The notes beneath the pieces are model-generated. The model did not search any database. It saw only the letters and a list, made by a program, of their open reading frames with translations, and was not told the DNA's origin. Positions 50,138-58,310 of a DNA stretch of 64,000 nt are shown here, piece by piece. A program made the translations under genes and the position numbers. The stretch lies in the NCBI RefSeq assembly GCF_030150155.1, contig NZ_JASLGR010000031.1, positions 62,001-126,000 of the forward strand. The letters run 5' to 3'. Position 1 is the first letter of the stretch. The number at the start of each line of letters is the position of its first letter. Source of the DNA: Nocardioides sp. (GTDB lineage Bacteria > Actinomycetota > Actinomycetes > Propionibacteriales > Nocardioidaceae).

Positions 50138-50244
50138 GTCGAGGATCCTAGGGCCCACAGCGCTGCATGTCCGAGGAACTCGTTAAGGACCCGACAGGCC
50201 GCAACCCGAGTCCTGTGGGGTCAGGCGGGGGACAGTGAGAGCGG

Positions 50245-50266
50245 CTGTGTGTCTATTTGTGTGTCA
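50245..50266 (+). repeat. Candidate integrase arm-type sites, attR side
   Basis: CTGTGTGTCT at 50245-50254 and TTGTGTGTCA at 50257-50266 repeat the motif found three times near attL. They lie about 55 bp inside the attR core, a normal arm distance. Confidence 0.55.
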
Positions 50267-50293
50267 CGCCAACGTTCAAGCACAGAAACAGAT

Positions 50294-50329
50294 GTGGCCC
50301 TGATCAGCGTTTCTGCTGATCAGGGCCAC
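50294..50329 (-). terminator. Phage-borne terminator of restored tRNA-Thr
   Basis: A perfect 15-bp stem (50294-50308 with 50315-50329). Relative to the host hairpin at 11-46 the pair T20-A37 is replaced by A-T (50303 and 50320). It directly follows the tRNA 3' end on the minus strand. Confidence 0.8.
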
Positions 50330-50385
50330 GTTCCTGATGGAGCCGCCTGTCAGAATCGAACTGACGACATCTTCATTACGAGTGA
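50321..50385. other. attR: attR core, 65 bp
   Basis: Identical to 38-102. The core spans from the terminator arm through the tRNA 3' half to the anticodon arm, and marks the right end of the prophage. After crossover the tRNA here has host 5' and phage 3' sequence. Confidence 0.93.
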
Positions 50386-50413
50386 AGTGCTCTACCGACT
50401 GAGCTAAGGCGGC
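50338..50413 (-). tRNA. tRNA-Thr (anticodon CGT)
   Basis: The minus strand folds as acceptor GCCGCCT, D arm GCTC...GAGC, anticodon stem CTTCA/TGAAG with loop CTCGTAA (anticodon CGT), T arm GTCAG/CTGAC with TTCGATT, and ends AGGCGGC TCCA with encoded CCA. It decodes ACG. The gene is functional because the phage supplies an identical 3' half. Confidence 0.96.
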
Positions 50414-50491
50414 GTGTCACCGTCGATCACGACTGCGACGAGCGAAAGCATAGCCACAGCCCCAGCCAGACGTGAAACCGGGGACACCGCG

Positions 50492-52057
50492 CTAACAGGC
50501 CAGCCCGTTGGAGGGCACGACGTCGTTGACCAGGTACTTCTCGATCGCGTTGTCCACGCACGAGTTGCCGGCGTTGTAGCCGGTGTGGCCGTCGCCGTCA
50601 CGGGTCACCAGCACACCGTTGTCGAGCTGCGCTGCGAGCGACTTCGCCCACTGCACCGGGGTGGCCGGGTCGCGCGTCGTACCGACCACGACGATCGGCG
50701 CGGAGCCCTTGGCGTGCAGCGCATGCGGGGCCGACGTGCTCTTCACCTGCGAGCCGGCGCAGGCGGTGTCCATCCACGCGAAGATCCGGCCGAAGGTCGG
50801 CGAGGCCTCCAGGAACTTCGGCGTGACGGCGTCGACCTCGGCAGCCGTGGTCAGGGCCCACGGGTCGTCGAGGCAGTTGATCGCGTAGATCGCCTCCATC
50901 GAGTTGTCGGTGAAGGTGGTGCCGTCGCGGCTGACGTAGGCGTTGGCCAGCGCCAGCAGGGTGTCGGCCTTGCCGTCGAAGGCGTCCTTGAGGGCCGAGG
51001 TCAGGATCGACCAGTAGTCGCGCGAGTACAGCGGCAGCGCGATCCCGAGGAACGCCTCCCCCTCGGTCAGCTGGGTGCCGTCGCTGGTGGTCAGCGGCTT
51101 GGCGTCGAGCTGGTCCAGGAAGGCACTGATCTTCGCCTGCGCCTCACTGCGCGAGGAGCCCAGGTAGCAGGACTTCGAGCCGGTCAGGCAGTTGTCGATG
51201 TAGGAGTCCAGGGCGGTCTGGAAGCCGCGGGCCTGCTCCAGGTTCATCTCCGCCGTGCTGAGCGCCGGGTCGATCGCGCCATCGAGGACGAAGCGCCCGA
51301 CCTTGGTCGGGAAGAGGTCGGCGTACGTCGCTCCCAGCTTCGTCCCGTAGGACGCACCGAAGTAGGTCAGCTCGTTCTCGCCCAGGGCCGAGCGCAGCAC
51401 GTCCATGTCGCGGGCGGCCTCCACGGTGGAGACGTGCGAGGCGAGCGCACCGGACTTGGCGACGCAGCCCTTGCCGAACGTCACCCCGAACGCGAACGAC
51501 TCGGACTCCTCGGCGGCGGTGTCGGGGTCCGGGTCGAGGTTGATGTACGTCGACAGGTCCGCGTCCGACAGGCAGTCGATCGGCGCCGACTCGCCGGTGC
51601 CCCGCGGGTCGAAGCCGACGATGTCGAAGGCGTTGCGCACCGCGGCGCCGAAGGACTCCTTGGCCGAGGCCGCGTAGTCGGTGCCGGGCGCCCCCGGGCC
51701 GCCGGGGTTGACCACCAGCGAGCCGATCCGGTGACCCGAGGCAGGGACCTTGAGCAGCGCGAGCTGGATGGTCTGCCCGGTCGGGTTCGCGTAGTCCAGC
51801 GGCACCGTGAGCTTGGCACAGGAGAACGAGTCGCGGCACGAGCTCCAGGTCAGCCGCTGCCCGTAGAACTTCTGCAACGCGGCGGTCGGCGCCACGCTGG
51901 AGCCCGCCTCCGGGGAGGCCTCCGACGGCGTCGGCGTGCTGCTGGTGGTCGAGCTCGACGACGAGCTCAGCAGCGCCGTGATCGCGGTCGCGGCACCGGC
52001 GAGCACCAGCGCGCCCACGATCACCCAGACGGTGATCCTGACCCAGGGCTTGTTCAC
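50492..52057 (-). CDS. Secreted TAP-like alpha/beta hydrolase
   Basis: A 521-residue exported serine hydrolase of the tripeptidyl-aminopeptidase (SlpD/TAP) family. An N-terminal membrane anchor (VWVIVGALVLAGAATAITALL) is followed by a Ser/Thr linker. The catalytic domain has oxyanion motif NPGGPG, nucleophile elbow GASYGTKLG, a TRDPATP acid region and DGDGHTGY histidine. The C-terminal TAP domain ends with a paired cysteine. Outside the prophage; it overlaps holB by four bases. Confidence 0.9.
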   Translation of the reverse strand: MNKPWVRITVWVIVGALVLAGAATAITALLSSSSSSTTSSTPTPSEASPEAGSSVAPTAALQKFYGQRLTWSSCRDSFSCAKLTVPLDYANPTGQTIQLALLKVPASGHRIGSLVVNPGGPGAPGTDYAASAKESFGAAVRNAFDIVGFDPRGTGESAPIDCLSDADLSTYINLDPDPDTAAEESESFAFGVTFGKGCVAKSGALASHVSTVEAARDMDVLRSALGENELTYFGASYGTKLGATYADLFPTKVGRFVLDGAIDPALSTAEMNLEQARGFQTALDSYIDNCLTGSKSCYLGSSRSEAQAKISAFLDQLDAKPLTTSDGTQLTEGEAFLGIALPLYSRDYWSILTSALKDAFDGKADTLLALANAYVSRDGTTFTDNSMEAIYAINCLDDPWALTTAAEVDAVTPKFLEASPTFGRIFAWMDTACAGSQVKSTSAPHALHAKGSAPIVVVGTTRDPATPVQWAKSLAAQLDNGVLVTRDGDGHTGYNAGNSCVDNAIEKYLVNDVVPSNGLAC

Positions 52058-53205
52058 CTATGTGCTCCTTGCTCGGTGTCGCGCAGCGAGACCATCATCG
52101 ATTCGAGTGCCAGTGCCGGCGGGACGTTGAACTCGAGCATCTGCTCGCGTGCGGCGAAGATCGCGTTGATCCGTTGCAGGTTCTGCTCCGGGGTGGAGCG
52201 CTCGGCCAGACCCGAGACGTCGGCCCGGATCTCCTCGTTGACCAGGGTGGTGCCGGCGCCGGTGGCCAGCGCGATCGCGTCCCGGTAGACGCTGACCAGG
52301 TCCATCAGGCCCCGGTCGATCACGTCCAGGACACGGCGCTTGGCGCGGGTCTTCTGGCCGTCCTCCAGACGCTTGAGCGCCGGGCCGTACTCACGCGGAC
52401 GACGGCCCCGCTCGACCACGCCGTAGCCGGCGTCGAGGTCGGCCTTCTCCCGGGCGTCGAGCTCGGAGGTAATCGCCTCGGCCTCCTCCTTGGCGACCTC
52501 GACCAGCTGGGTGGCGGCCCGCATGCAGGCACCGAGGCTGCGCAGCTTGGCCGGCAGCGCGACGACGTCACGACGGCGGTTGCGGGTGGCCTCGTCCCGG
52601 GCCAGCGCCTTGGCCCGACCGATGTGGCCGGCCGAGGCCCGGGCGGCGTACGACGCCAGCCGGTCGTCCACCCCCTCGGTGCGGATCAGGAACTCGGCGA
52701 CCTCGCTCGCCATCGGCGTGGTCAGCGTGACCAGCCGGCAACGACTACGGATCGTGGGCAGCAGGTCCTCCACGGTCGGGGCGCACAGGATCCACACGGT
52801 GTGGTCGCTGGGCTCCTCGATCGCCTTGAGCAGCGCGTTGTTGGCCTGTTCGGTGAGCCGGTCGGCGTCCTCGACGATCAGGATCTGCCAGCGGCCCCCG
52901 GCGGGGGAGAGCGCGGAACGGCGTACCAGGTCACGGACCTCGTCGACGCCGATCGACAGCTTCTCGGTGCGCACCACCTGGACGTCGGCGTGCGAGCCGG
53001 CCAGCACGGTGTGGCACTCGTGGCAGACCCCGCAGCCGCCCTGGCGGCACTGCAGCGCCGCCGCGAAGGCGACGGCGGCGTTGGAGCGGCCCGACCCCGG
53101 CGGACCGGTGAAGAGCCACGACTGGGTCATCCCGGTGCCGTGCGCGGCGTCGCGCAACGACGCGATCACCCGGCGCTGGCCGACCAGCGCGTCCCAGACG
53201 CTCAT
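52054..53205 (-). CDS. holB: DNA polymerase III delta' subunit
   Basis: A 383-residue clamp-loader subunit. Walker A-like GPPGSGRS, a zinc knuckle GCGVCHECH, a DEAD-box-like Walker B VEDADRL, sensor 1 region (PTIRSRCR) and SRC motif are visible. It loads the sliding clamp together with DnaX and HolA. It overlaps tmk by four bases, the usual actinobacterial arrangement. Confidence 0.92.
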   Translation of the reverse strand: MSVWDALVGQRRVIASLRDAAHGTGMTQSWLFTGPPGSGRSNAAVAFAAALQCRQGGCGVCHECHTVLAGSHADVQVVRTEKLSIGVDEVRDLVRRSALSPAGGRWQILIVEDADRLTEQANNALLKAIEEPSDHTVWILCAPTVEDLLPTIRSRCRLVTLTTPMASEVAEFLIRTEGVDDRLASYAARASAGHIGRAKALARDEATRNRRRDVVALPAKLRSLGACMRAATQLVEVAKEEAEAITSELDAREKADLDAGYGVVERGRRPREYGPALKRLEDGQKTRAKRRVLDVIDRGLMDLVSVYRDAIALATGAGTTLVNEEIRADVSGLAERSTPEQNLQRINAIFAAREQMLEFNVPPALALESMMVSLRDTEQGAHR

Positions 53206-53855
53206 CCGTGCGCCTTCGCCTGGTCCAGCAGCGGCCGGACCCGCTCTAGGATCGCGGCGTGGATCTCCTCGATCGGGGCACGGGCGTCGAGCACCAGGTA
53301 GTGCTCGGGGTCCCGGCCGGCCATCGCCACGAACGCGTCGCGGACCCGCTGGTGGAACTCCAGGGACTCCCCCTCGATCCGGTCACGGCCCTCGAACCGG
53401 CTCAGGCCTGCAGCCGGCTCCAGATCGAGTACGACGGTCAGGTGCGGGCGCAGGTCACCGGTCGCCCAGCGGGCGATCCGCTCGACGTCGGCGACCGGGA
53501 GCGTCCGACCGGCGCCCTGGTAGGCCAAGGTGGAGTCGACGTACCGGTCCATGATGACGACCTCGCCGCGCTCCAGGGCGGGCAGCACGAGCGTCTCGAC
53601 GTGCTCGGCCTTGTCGGCGGCGTAGAGCAGCGACTCGGTCTTGTCGGCCAGCGCACCGGTCTCGGGCGAGAGCACGATCTGACGGATCGTGCGGCCCACG
53701 GCGGTGCCGCCGGGCTCCCGGGTCAGCAGCGCGTCGTAGCCGAGCGCGGAGAGGGCGTCGGACAGGCGCTGGGACTGGGTCGACTTGCCCGATCCCTCGC
53801 CACCTTCGAAGCAGACGAAGACCCCGGTCGATGCGTAGACGCCTGCGGAACTCAC
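53202..53855 (-). CDS. tmk: Thymidylate kinase
   Basis: A 217-residue kinase phosphorylating dTMP to dTDP. P-loop EGGEGSGKST, the LLTREPGGTAVG segment and the DRY-type motif VIMDRYVDSTLAYQG are complete. Residues are of normal length for the family. Cotranscribed with holB. Confidence 0.95.
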   Translation of the reverse strand: MSSAGVYASTGVFVCFEGGEGSGKSTQSQRLSDALSALGYDALLTREPGGTAVGRTIRQIVLSPETGALADKTESLLYAADKAEHVETLVLPALERGEVVIMDRYVDSTLAYQGAGRTLPVADVERIARWATGDLRPHLTVVLDLEPAAGLSRFEGRDRIEGESLEFHQRVRDAFVAMAGRDPEHYLVLDARAPIEEIHAAILERVRPLLDQAKAHG

Positions 53856-53891
53856 GCGGCCAAATCTACGGGACCCACGATGCGGTCGCCC

Positions 53892-54737
53892 TCATCGGGA
53901 GAAGGCGGGCTGGGTCGCCACCCAGTCGGTGATGGAGCCCATCACCGAGGCGGGACGCCGCGCCCACTTGAAGTGGTCGATCCCCTCCTCGTCGACGTGC
54001 ACCCGCAGCGCCGTCGAGGCCGGCAGCTTCGCGCACAGCGCGTCCACCGCGCTCGGCACGCCCAGCCAGTCGCCCTCGATCGAGACCGCCAGCACGGGCA
54101 CGTCGACCGCGCCCAGCCCGTCCTCGCCCAGCGGCAGCCGGCCCGAGCGGGCCAGGGTGCCCCACTGGGTCATCATCCGGCGGGCCTCGCGGCCGGCGAA
54201 CTTGAGCCGGTCGCCGGGGAAGTGGCCCAGCACGTTCGCGATCGTCGGGAAGAGCACGCCTGCGGCGAGGATCTTGCGGCTCCAGTGCCGCCAGTGCGGC
54301 GTCGAGGAGGCCATCAGGATCAGGCCGTCGTAGAGCCCCGGGTGCTCCCCGATCGCGGCGACCGAGACCTGCCCGCCGAGGCTGTGCCCCAGCACGATCA
54401 CCGGTGAGTCAGGGTGGGCGCTGCGGGCCTGGGCGATCACCTGGACCAGATCCTCGACCAGCTCGGCGTACCCGAAGTTGCGTCGCCACCCGGCCGGCTG
54501 GCCGCCCTTCTCGTGGCCACGCTGCTCGTAGGCCACCCCGTGCAGGCCGGCGGCGGCGAGCGCGTCGAGGACGGTCAGGTAGTACCCGGCCGGCATCCCC
54601 ATCGCCGGGGAGAGCACCACCACCGGTGCCTCCGGGCGCACGTCGCCGTCCACACTGAACTGCCGGAACGTGGTGCCGTCGTTCCGGGTCAGGGTGCTGG
54701 TGACGGCCGCGGTGCCGCCCGAGGCGGTCTCGGTCAT
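53892..54737 (-). CDS. Serine aminopeptidase/lysophospholipase-like hydrolase
   Basis: A 281-residue alpha/beta hydrolase: VVVLSPAMGMPAGYY, nucleophile GHSLGGQ, a catalytic Asp region (GAVDVPVLAVSIEGD) and a final histidine (EEGIDHFKW). No signal peptide. It overlaps topA by four bases (ATGA), so it is translationally linked; the physiological substrate is unknown. Confidence 0.82.
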   Translation of the reverse strand: MTETASGGTAAVTSTLTRNDGTTFRQFSVDGDVRPEAPVVVLSPAMGMPAGYYLTVLDALAAAGLHGVAYEQRGHEKGGQPAGWRRNFGYAELVEDLVQVIAQARSAHPDSPVIVLGHSLGGQVSVAAIGEHPGLYDGLILMASSTPHWRHWSRKILAAGVLFPTIANVLGHFPGDRLKFAGREARRMMTQWGTLARSGRLPLGEDGLGAVDVPVLAVSIEGDWLGVPSAVDALCAKLPASTALRVHVDEEGIDHFKWARRPASVMGSITDWVATQPAFSR

Positions 54738-57478
54738 GCCTTCTTGGCGGCCGTCTTCGTGGTCTTCTTGGCGGCGGTCTTCTTCGCCGCGGCCTTGGTG
54801 GCGGTCTTCTTCGCCGCCGTCTTCTTCGTGGCCGCCTTCTTGGCGGTCTTCTTCGCGCCCTTCTTGGCCGGCCCCTTGGCGCGACGCTCGGCGAGCAGCT
54901 CGGCCGCCCGCTCCAGCGTCATCGTGGCGAGGTCGTCCTCCTTGCGCAGGGTGGCGTTGTACTCGCCGTCGGTGACGTAGTCGCCGAAGCGACCCGACTT
55001 CGCCACGATCGGAGCACCCGAGACCGGGTCGTTGCCGAACTCCTTGAGCGGCGGGGCGGCCGCGGCACGACCGCGGGCCTTCGGCTGGGCGTAGATCGCC
55101 AGGGCCTCGGGCAGCGTGATGGTGAGCAGCTGGTCCTCGCTGGTCAGCGAGCGCGAGTCGGTGCCCTTCTTCAGGTACGGCCCGAAGCGGCCGTTCTGGG
55201 CGGTGATCTCCTCGCCGTCCTCGGCAGCACCGACGACGCGCGGCAGGGTGAGCAGCTGGACCGCCTCGGCGAGCGTGATCGACTCCAGCGTCATGTTCTT
55301 GAACAGCGACGCGGTGCGCGGCTTGGCGCTCTTGGGCGCGTCCTCGGGCAGGACCTCGGTGACGTACGGGCCGTAGCGCCCCGCCTTGGCGACCACCTTG
55401 AGGCCCGACTCCGGGTGCACGCCGAGCTCGATGTCGACGCCGGTCGGGTTGGCCAGCAGCTCCTTGGCGCGCTCCAGGGTGAGCTCGTCGGGGGGCAGGT
55501 CGTCGGGCACGTTGGCGCGCTTGCCCAGCGGGGTGCCGTCGTCGTCGGGACCCTCCAGGTAGGGGCCGAACTTGCCCACCCGCAGCTGGATGCCGGAGTC
55601 CTCGCCGCCGATCGGGAACGTGGCGTTGCCCTTGGCGTCGATGTCGCCGAGGCTGTCGACGATCTGCTTGAGGCCCTCGCGGTGGCTCTGGCCGTCGTCG
55701 GCAGCGCCCTCGGCCGGCCCGAAGTAGAACCGGCCCAGCTCGTCCTCGCGGGTGGCGCGGCCACCGGCGATCTCGTCGAGCACCCGCTCCATCGAGGCGG
55801 TGAAGTCGTAGTCGACGTAGTCGGTGAAGTGCTCCTCGAGCAGCCGGGTCGCCGAGAACGCGATCCAGGCCGGCACCAGGGCGGTGCCCTTCTTGTAGAC
55901 GTAGCCGCGATTGATGATGGTCGAGATGATCGAGGCGTACGTCGACGGGCGACCGATCTCGCGGTCTTCGAGCTCCTTGATCAGGGTCGCCTCGGTGTAG
56001 CGCGCCGGCGGCTTCGTCTCGTGGCCGCTGGCCCCCAGCGAGGCCGAGGTGACCTGGTCGCCCTCGGTCAGGTTCGGCAGCCGGGTCTCGGCGTCGTCCT
56101 TCTCGGAGTCGGCGGAGTCGGTGCCCTCGACGTAGGCCTTGAGGAACCCGTGGAACGTGATCACGCGACCCGAGGTGCCGAAGACGACGTCCTCACCGGA
56201 GGTGGCGGCACCGCCGAGGCGGATGGAGACGGTCTGGCCGACGGCGTCCTTCATCTGGGAGGCGACGGTGCGCATCCAGATCAGCTCGTACAGCCGGAAC
56301 TGGTCACCGGTCAGGCCGGTCTGGGCCGGGGTGCGGAAGGTGTCGCCCGAGGGCCGGATCGCCTCGTGCGCCTCCTGGGCGTTCTTCACCTTGGAGGCGT
56401 AGACCCGCGGTGCGTCGGGCAGGTAGTCGGCGCCGTACAGCTCGTTGACCTGCGCCCTGGCCGCACGGATGGCGGTGTCGGAGAGGCTGACGGAGTCGGT
56501 ACGCATGTAGGTGATGAAGCCGTTCTCATACAGCCGCTGGGCGACCGACATGGTGACCGACGAGCTCATCCCGAGCTTGCGGCTGGCTTCCTGCTGGAGC
56601 GTGGTGGTGCGGAACGGGGCGTACGGACTGCGACGGTACGGCTTCGACTCGACGCTGCGGACGTCGTACGTCGTGTCCGAGAGCGCCTCGACGAGGGCCT
56701 CGGCCTTCGACCGGTCCAGGTGCACGACCTTGCCGGTGAGCTTGCCCTCGGAGTCGAAGTTGGAGCCGGTCGCGACGCGGGTGCCGTCGACGGAGTAGAT
56801 CTTGGCGGGGAAGATCCGGACGCCGCCCGCGGCGGAGCCGGCGTCGAAGCTGCCCTCCAGGCTCCAGTACGAGGCGACCTTGTAGGCCATCCGATCCCGC
56901 TCGCGCTGCACCACGAGCCGGGTCGCCACGGACTGCACGCGGCCGGCCGAGAGCCCGGACTGGACCTTGCGCCACAGCACCGGGGAGACCTCGTAGCCGT
57001 AGAGCCGGTCGAGGATGCGGCGGGTCTCCTGGGCCTCGACGAGGTCCATGTCGAGCTCGCGCGGGTTGGCGGCGGCCTCCTGGATGGCGGCCTTGGTGAT
57101 CTCGTGGAAGACCATCCGCTTGACCGGGATGTTCTTCGGCTTCAGCTCGTCGAGCAGGTGCCAGGCGATGGCCTCTCCCTCGCGGTCCTCATCGGTGGCG
57201 AGGTAGAGCTCGTCGGCGCCCTTGAGCAGGCCCTTGAGCTTGGTGATGTGGCTCTTCTTGTCGCGCGGCACGATGTAGTACGGCTCGAAGCCGTTCTCGG
57301 TGTCGACGCCGAGACGACCCCACGGCTTGTCCTTGATCTTGGCCGGCGTGTCGGCGGCCGACTGCGGCAGATCACGGATGTGGCCGATCGACGACTCCAC
57401 GACGAAGCCGTCCCCCAGATAGCCGCCGATAGTGCGTGCCTTCGCGGGGGACTCAACGATCACCAACTTGTGTGCCAC
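54734..57478 (-). CDS. topA: DNA topoisomerase I
   Basis: A 914-residue type IA topoisomerase. The TOPRIM domain begins VIVESPAKARTIGGYLG; the active-site tyrosine is in GFITYMRTDSVSL; GRPSTYASIISTI is the conserved domain II motif. Repeated C-terminal DNA-binding domains (RFGPYL/RYGPYV units) replace zinc fingers, and the tail is a Lys/Ala-rich basic repeat typical of actinobacterial TopA. It relaxes negative supercoils and is essential. Confidence 0.97.
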   Translation of the reverse strand: MAHKLVIVESPAKARTIGGYLGDGFVVESSIGHIRDLPQSAADTPAKIKDKPWGRLGVDTENGFEPYYIVPRDKKSHITKLKGLLKGADELYLATDEDREGEAIAWHLLDELKPKNIPVKRMVFHEITKAAIQEAAANPRELDMDLVEAQETRRILDRLYGYEVSPVLWRKVQSGLSAGRVQSVATRLVVQRERDRMAYKVASYWSLEGSFDAGSAAGGVRIFPAKIYSVDGTRVATGSNFDSEGKLTGKVVHLDRSKAEALVEALSDTTYDVRSVESKPYRRSPYAPFRTTTLQQEASRKLGMSSSVTMSVAQRLYENGFITYMRTDSVSLSDTAIRAARAQVNELYGADYLPDAPRVYASKVKNAQEAHEAIRPSGDTFRTPAQTGLTGDQFRLYELIWMRTVASQMKDAVGQTVSIRLGGAATSGEDVVFGTSGRVITFHGFLKAYVEGTDSADSEKDDAETRLPNLTEGDQVTSASLGASGHETKPPARYTEATLIKELEDREIGRPSTYASIISTIINRGYVYKKGTALVPAWIAFSATRLLEEHFTDYVDYDFTASMERVLDEIAGGRATREDELGRFYFGPAEGAADDGQSHREGLKQIVDSLGDIDAKGNATFPIGGEDSGIQLRVGKFGPYLEGPDDDGTPLGKRANVPDDLPPDELTLERAKELLANPTGVDIELGVHPESGLKVVAKAGRYGPYVTEVLPEDAPKSAKPRTASLFKNMTLESITLAEAVQLLTLPRVVGAAEDGEEITAQNGRFGPYLKKGTDSRSLTSEDQLLTITLPEALAIYAQPKARGRAAAAPPLKEFGNDPVSGAPIVAKSGRFGDYVTDGEYNATLRKEDDLATMTLERAAELLAERRAKGPAKKGAKKTAKKAATKKTAAKKTATKAAAKKTAAKKTTKTAAKKA

Positions 57479-57575
57479 GTGGGGAAAGGTACTCGGTCCT
57501 GTCCAGAACTGTCGGCGGCGGCTGGTCTGATGGCCTCACAGACGACGACTTCCACACATCACCACGGAGGTCCAG

Positions 57576-58310
57576 ATGTACGACGACACCACCGATTCAT
57601 CCCTGTGCGGAGTGACGACCCGCGACCCCTTCCTGCACTTCTGCCCGCAGTGCCGCGACCTGATGGCGCAGGTCCTGGACGGACCCCGCGTCACCGAGGT
57701 GGCGCCCCCACAGCCCCCGGACTGGGAGCGAGCGCTGGGCTGGCTCGACGCCCAGTGCGGCGGCCGGGAAGCAGTGCTCGCCCTGCACGACCGACCGTGG
57801 GACGGGCCGGCTCCCGGCGCCCCGGCAGGACTGCCGCCCCAGCAGCGGGAGCTGTTCGCCGCCACCGCGGCGGCGCTCCTCACCGCCGGGGAGCGACTCT
57901 TCACCCCGGAATTCACGCTGGCGTGCCTGCGCGCCCTGGTGCTGGTCTTCGCCCAGCGGCCGGGGCTGACGGTGGATCAGCGCCCCGGCGGGCTCGCGCA
58001 CGGCGTGGCGTGGGCGGTCGGTCGGGCCAACGGCCTGCTCTACCCGAGCGGGATCGTCACCGACCGGACCCTGCGGGAGTGCTTCGACAGCCGGCAGGCG
58101 GGCTCCTCGACCGGACGCAAGGTCCAGGTCGCGGTGCGCAGCCTGTTCAGCTGGAGTGAGCCGCGGGCCGACGACTGGCGTTGGCCGGTCGACCGTGCCC
58201 CGCTGGAGCCGCTCGGCTCCCCCGCGCTGCTGGTCGCCGGGGTGCGGTGCCGCCTGATCGAGGTCCGGGAGCGGGCGCTGCACGAGGCAGCGCTCGCCCC
58301 GGCCGGGTGA
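57576..58310 (+). CDS. Conserved hypothetical with DUF6398-like domain
   Basis: A 244-residue protein with GGAGG before the ATG, divergent from topA. An N-terminal CPQC pair is followed by a helical domain that includes GGLAHGVAWAVGRANGLLYP and TGRKVQVAVRSLFSW. These resemble DUF6398 proteins (weak, from memory). No enzymatic motif. Ends one base before the convergent methyltransferase gene. Confidence 0.6.
   Translation: MYDDTTDSSLCGVTTRDPFLHFCPQCRDLMAQVLDGPRVTEVAPPQPPDWERALGWLDAQCGGREAVLALHDRPWDGPAPGAPAGLPPQQRELFAATAAALLTAGERLFTPEFTLACLRALVLVFAQRPGLTVDQRPGGLAHGVAWAVGRANGLLYPSGIVTDRTLRECFDSRQAGSSTGRKVQVAVRSLFSWSEPRADDWRWPVDRAPLEPLGSPALLVAGVRCRLIEVRERALHEAALAPAG

Noticed and set aside
53259..58159. 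Very long plus-strand frames opposite tmk and topA
   Set aside because: Complement shadows of high-GC genes. The minus strand carries unmistakable TopA and thymidylate kinase motifs.
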